Assembly: GCA_964417785.1 (NCBI GenBank)
Contig: CAYQJO010000083.1
Coordinates: forward strand, 1-16,724
Direction: 5' to 3'
From: DAOTUL01 sp034437435
GTDB taxonomy: Bacteria; Chloroflexota; Anaerolineae; Aggregatilineales; Phototrophicaceae
Length of the DNA stretch: 16,724 bases
The notes below the pieces were generated by a model, which saw only the letters and a program-made list of their open reading frames with translations, was not told the origin of the DNA and ran no database searches. Positions 7,254 to 14,506 of this stretch are shown piece by piece. Position 1 is the first letter of the stretch. The number at the start of each line of letters is the position of its first letter. Made by a program: the position numbers and the translations under genes.

Positions 7254-8199
7254 GGTCTACCCAGTAAATCTCTGGACGGAAAATCGTATGGATATACAAG
7301 CGATTTTCTGGTGTGATTGTGAGACCCGCCAGAGGTGCCGCCAGTTCGGTATAGAGGACGATCTCGATTTCGTCGTTGCTGCACCCGTCCTGCTCGATGC
7401 AACGCTCTGGATTCACCCTGCCAACCACACCGCGAGTCCCCAGGGCATAGGCAAAATAGAGATTCCCCTCCCCGTCTGTCGTCATGCCGGTGGCATTCTG
7501 CAAACCGCTGACGAGCGGCCTGAGTTCGATGTCATCTCCAGGTTCGTCGCGCCTGAACCATTCAATTGATCGTCTGGCACTGCCATTATTGGCAACGAAC
7601 ACATAATCGTCGGTAGCGACGATGCCCGTCGGTGAGCGCAACCCATCGACAATATCGTTGATCTCACCGTCGCGGCTGATCTGCTGGATGGTGTTACCCT
7701 GCAAATTGGTGACGAGAAAATGCTCCTCGTCCAGATAGGTCATACCCCAGGGTTTTTCCAGACCAGCAGCGATGGTTTCCGGTGCTTGCTGCTGTGATAC
7801 TCTAAGCAGTGAATTGGTATCATAATCCGGTATCCATAGAACAATATTCTCGTTTTCGTCGCTCTCCACATACATCGCATGGCCGTTACGGACGCCGTAG
7901 ATATAAGTCTCGGTAGAACCGGTATCGGCATCCAGTTTGTAGATGGTCCAGTCACCGTTACAGACCGCATAAATGTTGTTATCATACCATTGCAGTGCGT
8001 TGGGCCGCTGCACATTGCCCGTCAGCGTGGATAAATCTCCTTGCGTGAACGGGCGGCTTTGCGTGATGTCGCCGGGTTGGTCGTCAGCGGTTTCTGTGGG
8101 TGCCGGTGTCTTGGTGGGTGCTGGTGTGGATGTTTGTGCCAGAACGTTGACGCTAACGATAAGAATCAGACCGATAAGAAATGTGAATCGTGCTTTCAT
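7216..8199 (-). CDS. Secreted NHL/SMP-30-like beta-propeller protein
   Basis: The product has 327 residues. It begins with a signal peptide (residues 1-21, basic start, hydrophobic core to VNVLA, likely cut before Q22). A Thr/Pro-rich linker follows (TSTPAPTKTPAPTE). The rest is a run of blade-like repeats, each opening like GL..P.GM or GL..PTGI and passing into two short beta strands: starts near 63, 147, 187, 232 and 287. One Cys pair (267 and 273) could form a disulfide. No catalytic motif is evident, so binding or sensing outside the membrane is as likely as enzymatic activity. The ATG lies five bases after the kinase stop, with AGGG just upstream, so it appears to be the third gene of the response regulator-kinase operon. 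A role as extracellular partner of the kinase is only an inference. Confidence 0.85.
   Translation of the reverse strand: MKARFTFLIGLILIVSVNVLAQTSTPAPTKTPAPTETADDQPGDITQSRPFTQGDLSTLTGNVQRPNALQWYDNNIYAVCNGDWTIYKLDADTGSTETYIYGVRNGHAMYVESDENENIVLWIPDYDTNSLLRVSQQQAPETIAAGLEKPWGMTYLDEEHFLVTNLQGNTIQQISRDGEINDIVDGLRSPTGIVATDDYVFVANNGSARRSIEWFRRDEPGDDIELRPLVSGLQNATGMTTDGEGNLYFAYALGTRGVVGRVNPERCIEQDGCSNDEIEIVLYTELAAPLAGLTITPENRLYIHTIFRPEIYWVDLTSQVGSPLQGQ
7277..7310. other. Inverted repeat in the end of the propeller gene
   Basis: GAAAATCG at 7279-7286 and CGATTTTC at 7301-7308 form an 8-bp perfect palindrome with a 14-nt loop, extendable by one G-T and one C-G pair. It lies 25 bases past the small membrane protein stop and inside the convergent gene. 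No T-run follows the stem on either strand, so it is not a standard intrinsic terminator. It may mark where the plus-strand transcript ends or is trimmed. Confidence 0.4.
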
Positions 8200-8204
8200 C
8201 TGCC

Positions 8205-10424
8205 CTACTTGACCTGAATATACGAGTTAACAGGTACCGAGACATAGAACGTGGAACCTGCGTTTTCCTGACTGTCCAGCCAGACCCTTCCCTGATGATT
8301 GTCCACAATGGTCTTCACCAGGCTCAATCCCAGTCCCGACCCGGTAACATGTGCGACGGCTTTCTGCTGTCCGCGATAGAAACGGTCGAATACATGTGGT
8401 TGTATGGACTCCGAAATACCCACACCATTATCCGACACCTCGAAGATGATTTGACTGTTTTCTTCGTAGACTTTCACGCAGACTTTACCGTTCAACGTTG
8501 TGAATTTTACTGCATTTTCCAGTAGATTAACCAGAACTCGTCGGAACTGCTCATAATCACCGAGAAATGCAGGTAGATCGTCCTGGACATACTGTTCGAC
8601 CTCGACATCCTCATTGGCGATAAAACGCGATAGCTCATCTAATGCGTCATTGACAAGATTGCCGGGTGAGCACAAATCGCGCTTCGCCTGCACCGACCGT
8701 ACCCGTTCCACATCCAGAACACCGCGAATGATCCGGTTCATGCGCTCGAGCTGCCATTCCAATGTCTTGATTGTTTCATCACTGCCGTAATAGTCAAATT
8801 CACTCAGTTCATCACGCAGCAGATCGACATATGCCATCGCGCCCATCAACGGATTTTTGAGATCGTGGCTTGCCATGCGCACCATCTCGCTTTTCATCCG
8901 GTCCAGTTCTTTAAGCTGAGTCACATCGTTAAGGACCGCCACCCATCCCTGATTCTCGCCCAATGACGCCAGATGGCACATGAAATCCCGGTCATCAATG
9001 GTGACTTCGTAGATGTAGCCTCCGGTTCGTCGAATAGCTCGCAGGGTTTCGTATCCATTCTGCGGCAGGACCGTTATCGGAATGTGTTGTGTCAGTTGTC
9101 CCTCTGTGGTCGGAATCGGGAACAGGCTCCTTGCAGCCCGGTTGGCAAATATCAGGCGCAGTTTCCGGTCTACCGCCACTACCGGATTGTCCGTGCTGCT
9201 GAGAACTGCCTCAAGCTGCTTGCGAGCGTCTTCAATTTGCTTAGTCAAATCCTGCTGGTTGGCAAAGAGATAGCTGTGGGCCACCGCAACCGCCGCTTGA
9301 TCGCACAGCATTTCCAGCATGTGGACATCCTGGTCGTCAAACACGCGACTTTGCTTGCCCGATACAACCATCAATATGCCGATGGTGTTATTGGCATAAG
9401 TCAAAGGCACACATACCACCGAGCCGAATGTCTCATGTGCCAGCGGGAAATCTTCCGCCTCGCGCCAATCGCGGCTGTAGTTGTCCACGCGAAGAGTCTG
9501 TTGCAGTGATGCAGTTCTACCCACGACCCCCTGCCCCACCGGAATCACTGTATTGATGTACTGCTGCGGAAGTTCATAAACCGCCGCCATCCGCAGCACA
9601 TTGGTATGGGACGAAGCATCACCTTCCGCCAGCAGGATACCGGCGGCGTCAGCGTTGAGCCAACGAGCGGCCTGCTCGGCGATCACATTCAGTACAGAAC
9701 TGAATGCGATCTGACTGGAAACGGACAGTGTAACTTTGTGCATGGCCTCCATTTGCGAGTTACGCTCAGCCAGCGGTTGCATAATCTCTTGCTGGATAAC
9801 GGCAAAGCTGATGATGAGCGCACCGATGGAACTGATGGTGGTGGTCAGTGAGGCAACGGCAAAATCCGGGTTAACAAACATCAGGCTCTGACCGGCGAGA
9901 AACACCAACACGCCAAATACCATACCCTGAGAGCGAAACTTGCGCCGGAAGCGCCACAGCAAAAACAAGGTGATTCCGTCGAACACCAGGTAAAATAATG
10001 GGAAAAGTGGCTGGAACTGATAGGCGGTGATCCTGTTCCCGTCGAATTGGACTGTATCAGCATCCACCAGTATCAACAGGAACCGGTATGCGACGACAAT
10101 ACCCAGGCTGGCAATCGCCAGAAAGCGGAATCGTCGCGTATGGACGCCGATAAGGACCGTCGTCAGACTGTAGATGGCGATGCTTGAGCCGGTATACCCC
10201 AATTCCATAATTCCTACTGCCATGCCAACCAGACTGGGGTTATTGAGTGTGATGGAGCTGACTTGAAGCAGCAGTGATCCAATGTTCCACACTAGCACCA
10301 TACATAAAAAAACCGCAAAGAACTGATTCAATTCCTTGCGGGGATCATACCAGAGGACAATCAACAAGAATCCCGACGCCAGCGCTAGAGTCAATCCGTT
10401 AACAAGAAGCGTGATGGCGTCCAA
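8205..10424 (-). CDS. Membrane sensor histidine kinase (7TM-GAF-PAS-HisKA-HATPase)
   Basis: The product has 739 residues. The first about 210 hold roughly seven hydrophobic segments, like the 7TM input domain found in many histidine kinases. A GAF domain covers about 240-385 (GQGVVGR at 297-303, SVVCVPL at 335-341). A short coiled-coil follows, then a PAS-like domain about 400-505 (NPVVAVDRKLRLIFANRAA). The phosphoacceptor is His520 in ASHDLKNPL. The ATP-binding domain has the N box around Asn637, G1 DNGVGI (665-670), an F box (FDRFYRG) and G2 GSGLGLSL (695-702). The start is TTG at 10424, because the first ATG is residue 42 and would delete the first membrane helix. It lies five bases after the regulator stop, so the two form a cognate pair. 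The signal sensed is unknown. Confidence 0.93.
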   Translation of the reverse strand: MDAITLLVNGLTLALASGFLLIVLWYDPRKELNQFFAVFLCMVLVWNIGSLLLQVSSITLNNPSLVGMAVGIMELGYTGSSIAIYSLTTVLIGVHTRRFRFLAIASLGIVVAYRFLLILVDADTVQFDGNRITAYQFQPLFPLFYLVFDGITLFLLWRFRRKFRSQGMVFGVLVFLAGQSLMFVNPDFAVASLTTTISSIGALIISFAVIQQEIMQPLAERNSQMEAMHKVTLSVSSQIAFSSVLNVIAEQAARWLNADAAGILLAEGDASSHTNVLRMAAVYELPQQYINTVIPVGQGVVGRTASLQQTLRVDNYSRDWREAEDFPLAHETFGSVVCVPLTYANNTIGILMVVSGKQSRVFDDQDVHMLEMLCDQAAVAVAHSYLFANQQDLTKQIEDARKQLEAVLSSTDNPVVAVDRKLRLIFANRAARSLFPIPTTEGQLTQHIPITVLPQNGYETLRAIRRTGGYIYEVTIDDRDFMCHLASLGENQGWVAVLNDVTQLKELDRMKSEMVRMASHDLKNPLMGAMAYVDLLRDELSEFDYYGSDETIKTLEWQLERMNRIIRGVLDVERVRSVQAKRDLCSPGNLVNDALDELSRFIANEDVEVEQYVQDDLPAFLGDYEQFRRVLVNLLENAVKFTTLNGKVCVKVYEENSQIIFEVSDNGVGISESIQPHVFDRFYRGQQKAVAHVTGSGLGLSLVKTIVDNHQGRVWLDSQENAGSTFYVSVPVNSYIQVK

Positions 10425-10429
10425 AGCGA

Positions 10430-11131
10430 TCAGACACCCTGGGTAAGCTGTTTCTCGAAACGGTAGCCAACCCTGTGTTCTGTCAGGATGTAAATCGGGT
10501 TTGCTGGATCAGGTTCGATTTTGCGCCGTAGCTGGCTGATATAGACACGGGGATAGTAAATGTCGTCGATGTATTCCAGTCCCCACACCTGTTCCAACAG
10601 ATCACGCTGCGAGACCACACGCCCGGCGTTTTCCAGCAGAACCGCTAGTAGCTTGAACTCCGTCGGCGTCAGATGCACTTTGCGCCCTTTGACATGGACA
10701 TGCCGCCGGTGTAAATCAGCGCTCAAGTAACCGTCGTTATAGCCCTGCTCCACTTCGGTAGAGATAACCTGGGAGCGGCGCAGCAGTGCATTGACCCGTG
10801 CTGTGAACTCATTTAATCGCACGGGCTTGATCAGATACTCATCGGCACCGGCGTTCAAGCCTTCAATGATATCTTCTTCAGTGATGGCCTGGGCTGATAA
10901 CATCATAATCGGTGTATCGGCCACTTCGCGAATGCGACGACACACCGTGAGACCGCTCATATCCCCCGGCATCACAATATCCAGTACAACCAGATCGGGT
11001 CTTTCACTGTGGAACGCCCGCCAACCCTGGAGACCGTCCTCGCACACCACGACCTCGAAGCCTTCCCGTTGCAGCTTACGCCCCAGCGCATCGCGGATCG
11101 TGAACTCATCATCGACTATCAGGACTTTCAT
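10430..11131 (-). CDS. OmpR/PhoB-family response regulator
   Basis: A two-component response regulator of 233 residues. The receiver domain (1-119) has the acidic pair Asp7-Asp8, phosphoacceptor Asp51 in VVLDIVMPG, Ser79 in MMLSA and Lys102 in LIKPVR. The DNA-binding winged helix (about 137-227) contains LTPTEFKLLAVLLENAGRVV, the recognition-helix segment YPRVYISQLRRKIE and the hairpin TEHRVGYRF. I chose the ATG at 11131, which gives the standard MKVLIVDDE and has AGGT six bases upstream (11138-11141). A TTG at 11146 would add five residues with no binding site. It is the first gene of the operon and precedes the kinase by five bases. It probably activates or represses transcription on phosphorylation; targets are not visible, though autoregulation is common in this family. 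Confidence 0.95.
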   Translation of the reverse strand: MKVLIVDDEFTIRDALGRKLQREGFEVVVCEDGLQGWRAFHSERPDLVVLDIVMPGDMSGLTVCRRIREVADTPIMMLSAQAITEEDIIEGLNAGADEYLIKPVRLNEFTARVNALLRRSQVISTEVEQGYNDGYLSADLHRRHVHVKGRKVHLTPTEFKLLAVLLENAGRVVSQRDLLEQVWGLEYIDDIYYPRVYISQLRRKIEPDPANPIYILTEHRVGYRFEKQLTQGV

Positions 11132-11164
11132 CGTGCGACCTATCAATGTTTTTCTCTATTGTAA

Positions 11165-11173
11165 ACTATACCA
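11165..11173 (-). promoter_or_regulatory. Candidate extended -10 promoter of the response regulator operon
   Basis: On the minus strand TGGTATAGT carries an extended -10 (TG-N-TATAGT; hexamer at 11170-11165). Transcription would begin near 11158, leaving a leader of about 27 nt before the ATG at 11131. No good -35 hexamer is seen, which is common for extended -10 promoters. It lies just past the leuB terminator, so the signalling genes can be expressed separately. Confidence 0.45.
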
Positions 11174-11181
11174 CCGTTGAG

Positions 11182-11215
11182 AAAAACAAAAAGCACAGAC
11201 CATGCGGCCTTTGCT
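11182..11215 (-). terminator. Intrinsic terminator of the leu operon
   Basis: Read on the minus strand, two 10-nt arms (AGCAAAGGCC and GGTCTGTGCT) pair around a GCAT loop, with one A-G mismatch and one G-U pair. A T-rich tail of TTTT-G-TTTTT follows. The stem begins 21 bases after the leuB stop. The position, GC-rich top and T-tract make it a convincing end for leuACD-cimA-leuB transcription. Confidence 0.75.
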
Positions 11216-11236
11216 GATAGATAGCGCCGGTCTGGA

Positions 11237-12301
11237 TTACGACAAATTCGCAACCACCGTGTCGGTAAACACCCGCGTTGTTGCGACGGTTTCATCTTTT
11301 GCGGCGATGTCGGCGGTGCGCAAACCGGCTTCCAGCGTTTTTTCGACCGCCTGCTCCACCGCTTCCGCCTCCGCCATCAGGCCGAGGCTATAACGCAGCA
11401 TCATAGCAGCGCTTAGAATCATGCCGGTTGGATTGGCTTTGCCCTGCCCGGCAATATCCGGTGCGGAACCATGTACCGGTTCATAGAGACCGAAAGTCCC
11501 CTCACCCAACGACGCCGACGGCAGCATCCCCAGTGAACCAGCGAGAACTGATGCCTCATCGCTCAGAATATCGCCGAACATGTTGCCAGCCACAATCACA
11601 TCGAAAGATGCCGGACGGGTCAGCAAATGCATGGTGCAGGCGTCCACCAGCAGGTGTTCCAGTTCAACATCTTCGTAGTCTTCATGGATGCGGTTGACCG
11701 TTCCCCGCCATAGACGCATGGAAGCCAGCACATTGGCTTTATCCACCGACGTCAGTTTCCTTCGCCGTCCCTGTGCTGCACGATAAGCCACATGCGCGAC
11801 CCGCTCGACCTCTGGCGTCGAGTAGATCATGGTGTCGTAGGCGTCCTGGCCCTCGCCCTGCTCCTGCCGCTGACCAAAGTAGACACCGCCGGTCAATTCG
11901 CGTACAAACAAGAGGTCCACGCCGTCGAGCAAATCCTGCCGTAGCGGCGCATGGTGCATCAATGCCGGATAGACCCGCACTGGACGCAGATTGGCGAACA
12001 AGCCGAAATGCTTACGGATGCTGAGCAAACCCTGTTCCGGGCGCACCGCCGCTGTCGGGTCATCCCATTTTGGTCCACCGACAGCAGCCAGCAGAACCGC
12101 ATCGGCAGCTTCACACGTTTTCACCGTCTCATCGGGCAGCGGATTGCCGGTTTCATCAATGGCGATGCCACCGATCAATCCCTCGGTAAACGTGAATTCA
12201 TGTCCGTATCGAGCGGCGACCGCTTCCAGTACCTTGAGCGCCGCTGCCATAACCTCCGGTCCTACACCGTCACCGGACAGGGTTGCTATTGTTGCATTCA
12301 T
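11237..12301 (-). CDS. leuB: 3-isopropylmalate dehydrogenase (LeuB)
   Basis: LeuB oxidises and decarboxylates 3-isopropylmalate with NAD+ to give 2-ketoisocaproate. In bacteria with a citramalate pathway the same enzyme often takes 3-methylmalate towards isoleucine. The 354-residue product has the family signature: GDGVGPEV (10-17), the substrate arginines Arg96, Arg106 and Arg134, Tyr141 in ELTGGVYFG, Lys188 in SVDKANVL, Asp244 and Asp248 in NMFGDILSDEA, and LYEPVHGSAPDIAG (272-285) for cofactor binding. The ATG overlaps the cimA stop (ATGA), so translation is coupled. It is the last gene of the operon, and an intrinsic terminator follows. Isocitrate dehydrogenase is excluded by the length and by the LeuB-type arginine spacing. 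Confidence 0.97.
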   Translation of the reverse strand: MNATIATLSGDGVGPEVMAAALKVLEAVAARYGHEFTFTEGLIGGIAIDETGNPLPDETVKTCEAADAVLLAAVGGPKWDDPTAAVRPEQGLLSIRKHFGLFANLRPVRVYPALMHHAPLRQDLLDGVDLLFVRELTGGVYFGQRQEQGEGQDAYDTMIYSTPEVERVAHVAYRAAQGRRRKLTSVDKANVLASMRLWRGTVNRIHEDYEDVELEHLLVDACTMHLLTRPASFDVIVAGNMFGDILSDEASVLAGSLGMLPSASLGEGTFGLYEPVHGSAPDIAGQGKANPTGMILSAAMMLRYSLGLMAEAEAVEQAVEKTLEAGLRTADIAAKDETVATTRVFTDTVVANLS

Positions 12302-13887
12302 TGAACCAGTTCCTTCTGGGCTTCATCCACCAGCGCCACGCGCAAACCATATTCCACACTGTCCACCAGCGCCAGCCAGCTTGCATGGATGATATTGGTC
12401 CCGGCACCCACCGTACTCCAACGCAGGTGACCGTTCTGAGTGTCGATGAGTACCCGTGTGGTGGCCGCAGTTGCGTTCGCGCTGTCGAGAATACGTACCT
12501 TGTAGTCCGCCAGTTGAAAATCCGCAATTTGTGGATAGTGCGGAATCAATGCCTTGCGCAGAGCCAGGTCCAGCGCATTCACCGGACCATTCCCTTCGGC
12601 GGCGGTGTGAACGATATCGCCGTCAATCTCAAGCTTGACCATCGCCTCGGAGAGTGCGCCCCGATCCCGGCGATCTTCTACCAGGACAGTGAAGTCGATC
12701 AGTTTGAAGATTGGCACATAGTCGAGCTGCGCCCGGTGCAACCGAATGGCAATCGATGCCTCGGCTCCCTCAAACACATAGCCCTTGTTTTCCAGGTCTT
12801 TGATCTCTTCCAGAACGCGCACAGCTTCTTCCCGTGTCACATCCAAACCGAATTCTTCGGCTTTGCTGAGGACGTTGCCACGCCCCGAAAGGTCGCTGAC
12901 CAGAATGCGCATTTCGTTACCCACTAGCGATGGGTCAATATGCTGGTAGCTGTCCACATTGCGCCGGATGGCTGCCACATGGATGCCACCCTTGTGAGCG
13001 AACGCACTCCTGCCCACATAAGCGGAGTGATCGTCCGGAGCCAGGTTGGCAATTTCAGCGACAATGCGTGACAGTTTGGTTAATCCGGACATAGCTCCTT
13101 CCGGCAGGCAATCATATCCCATCTTCAATTCGAGGTCCGGGATGATGCTGCACAAATTGGCGTTTCCGCAGCGTTCTCCATAACCGTTGATGGTCCCCTG
13201 GACATGTTCCACGCCCATCTGAACCGCCGCCAGTGAGTTTGCAACAGCCATTTCACCATCATTGTGTGTATGGATACCTAACGACAATCCGGGGAATGCT
13301 TCCTGCACCATACGCACATGTTCGGTCACCTCCCAGGGCAGCGACCCACCGTTGGTATCACACAACACCACGCAGTCTGCGCCACCGTCAACCGCCGCCT
13401 TAATCGTATCCAATGCATATTCCATGTCGAGCTTCACACCATCAAAGAAATGTTCCGCGTCGTAGATCACCTCTTTGCCAATGGATTTGAGATAGTGCAG
13501 GCTCTCGCGGATCATGCGCAGATTCTCATCTGGCGTGGTCTGCAAAACGTCGGTTACGTGCAAAATAGATGTCTTGCCCACAACCGTCACCACCGGCGTA
13601 CCGGCATCGACCAGCGCACGTATGTTGGCATCCTCCGCCGGATTCTCGGTGTTTTTACGGCAGGTCGAGCCAAAGGCTGCGATTTTTGCATTTTTCAGAT
13701 CAAGCGACCTCACCGCATCGAAGTAGGCAACATCGCGCGGATTCGATCCCGGCCAGCCACCCTCGATATAGACCACACCCAGGTCATCAAGCATCCTGGT
13801 TATCTTGAGTTTGTCCGCCACAGACAGCGCGATACCCTCTCGCTGTGTTCCGTCGCGCAGTGTCGTATCGTAGATTGCAACCTGCAT
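12298..13887 (-). CDS. cimA: (R)-citramalate synthase (CimA)
   Basis: CimA condenses pyruvate and acetyl-CoA to (R)-citramalate, opening a threonine-independent route to 2-ketobutyrate and isoleucine. The 529-residue product begins with the synthase TIM barrel: YDTTLRDGTQREGI (6-19, with Arg11 and Asp12), YIEGGWPGSNPRD (40-52, characteristic of CimA rather than LeuA), the metal ligands in HTHND (206-210) and NGYGERCGNANL (234-245). A C-terminal regulatory dimer domain (about 395-515) probably mediates feedback inhibition. I chose the ATG at 13887: five G residues at 13892-13896 provide a ribosome binding site and the barrel begins at once. A TTG at 13947 would add 20 unrelated residues and overlap leuD. 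It lies ten bases after leuD and overlaps leuB. Substrate assignment is by sequence similarity only. Confidence 0.92.
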   Translation of the reverse strand: MQVAIYDTTLRDGTQREGIALSVADKLKITRMLDDLGVVYIEGGWPGSNPRDVAYFDAVRSLDLKNAKIAAFGSTCRKNTENPAEDANIRALVDAGTPVVTVVGKTSILHVTDVLQTTPDENLRMIRESLHYLKSIGKEVIYDAEHFFDGVKLDMEYALDTIKAAVDGGADCVVLCDTNGGSLPWEVTEHVRMVQEAFPGLSLGIHTHNDGEMAVANSLAAVQMGVEHVQGTINGYGERCGNANLCSIIPDLELKMGYDCLPEGAMSGLTKLSRIVAEIANLAPDDHSAYVGRSAFAHKGGIHVAAIRRNVDSYQHIDPSLVGNEMRILVSDLSGRGNVLSKAEEFGLDVTREEAVRVLEEIKDLENKGYVFEGAEASIAIRLHRAQLDYVPIFKLIDFTVLVEDRRDRGALSEAMVKLEIDGDIVHTAAEGNGPVNALDLALRKALIPHYPQIADFQLADYKVRILDSANATAATTRVLIDTQNGHLRWSTVGAGTNIIHASWLALVDSVEYGLRVALVDEAQKELVQ

Positions 13888-13897
13888 GGTTCCCCCG

Positions 13898-14506
13898 TTA
13901 TGCAGTTGTTTGTACTCGGTTTGCGTGTTCAGATTCGTATGTGACAACGTCCTGCTCCAGATTCAGCAGGTATCCCAGTTGATCGACCCCATGCAACAAA
14001 CAGTATTTTGAGAACCCATCAATCGGGAAATTCACCTGCCGTCCATCTGGCAGCATGAGACTCTCTGCTTCCAGGTCGATGGTAATCTCGGTGGTCGGGT
14101 CTTCCTCCGCCAGACTGATAAGCTGCTGGTGGGTTTCTTCGTCCACAATCACCGGGAGCAGACCGTTTTTCAGGGCGTTGTTGCGGAAGATGTCGGCGAA
14201 GTAGGTGCTGACAATCGCCTTGAATCCGGCTCCCATCAGCGCCCAGGGCGCGTGTTCGCGTGAACTGCCGCAGCCGAAGTTGTATCCGCCGACCAGGACG
14301 CCAGCCCCCTGATATTCGGGCTTGTTGAGCGCGAAATCAGCTTTGGGAACACCCTCTTCGTCGTAGCGCCAGTCAGCAAAGCAGGCCTCACCCAGGCCGT
14401 TTTTGTCCGTCACTTTCAAATAGCGTGCCGGGATGATCTGGTCGGTGTCAATATCGTTGTTGGGTAGCGCTACCATCCGCTCTGTAAATTTCGTGATTGG
14501 CTCCAT
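13898..14506 (-). CDS. leuD: 3-isopropylmalate dehydratase small subunit (LeuD)
   Basis: LeuD is the swivelling small subunit of isopropylmalate isomerase. With LeuC it interconverts 2- and 3-isopropylmalate, and probably citramalate to 3-methylmalate for the CimA branch. The 202-residue length is that of the longer bacterial LeuD type. Conserved segments are NDIDTDQIIPARYLK (17-31), NFGCGSSREHAPWAL (76-90, the substrate-recognition loop) and the following STYFADIFRNNALKNGLLP. The ATG overlaps the leuC stop by one base (TGATG), so the subunits are translationally coupled and can be made in equal amounts. The product ends in a polar tail of about 20 residues beyond the conserved domain. Confidence 0.96.
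   Translation of the reverse strand: MEPITKFTERMVALPNNDIDTDQIIPARYLKVTDKNGLGEACFADWRYDEEGVPKADFALNKPEYQGAGVLVGGYNFGCGSSREHAPWALMGAGFKAIVSTYFADIFRNNALKNGLLPVIVDEETHQQLISLAEEDPTTEITIDLEAESLMLPDGRQVNFPIDGFSKYCLLHGVDQLGYLLNLEQDVVTYESEHANRVQTTA

Noticed and set aside
6998..7267. Plus-strand 89-codon frame starting at GTG beside hflX
   Set aside because: It overlaps the small membrane protein in another frame, has no hydrophobic or domain pattern and a composition typical of a shadow frame.
11132..11146. TTG start giving a longer response regulator
   Set aside because: There is no binding site ahead of it, while the ATG at 11131 has AGGT at good spacing and the standard N-terminus.
12283..12927. 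Long plus-strand frame opposite cimA
   Set aside because: It is antisense to clearly conserved cimA codons; no domain features and no binding site support it.
13888..13947. TTG start giving a longer CimA
   Set aside because: It would overlap leuD by 50 bases, adds unrelated polar residues, and the ATG at 13887 has a G-rich binding site.
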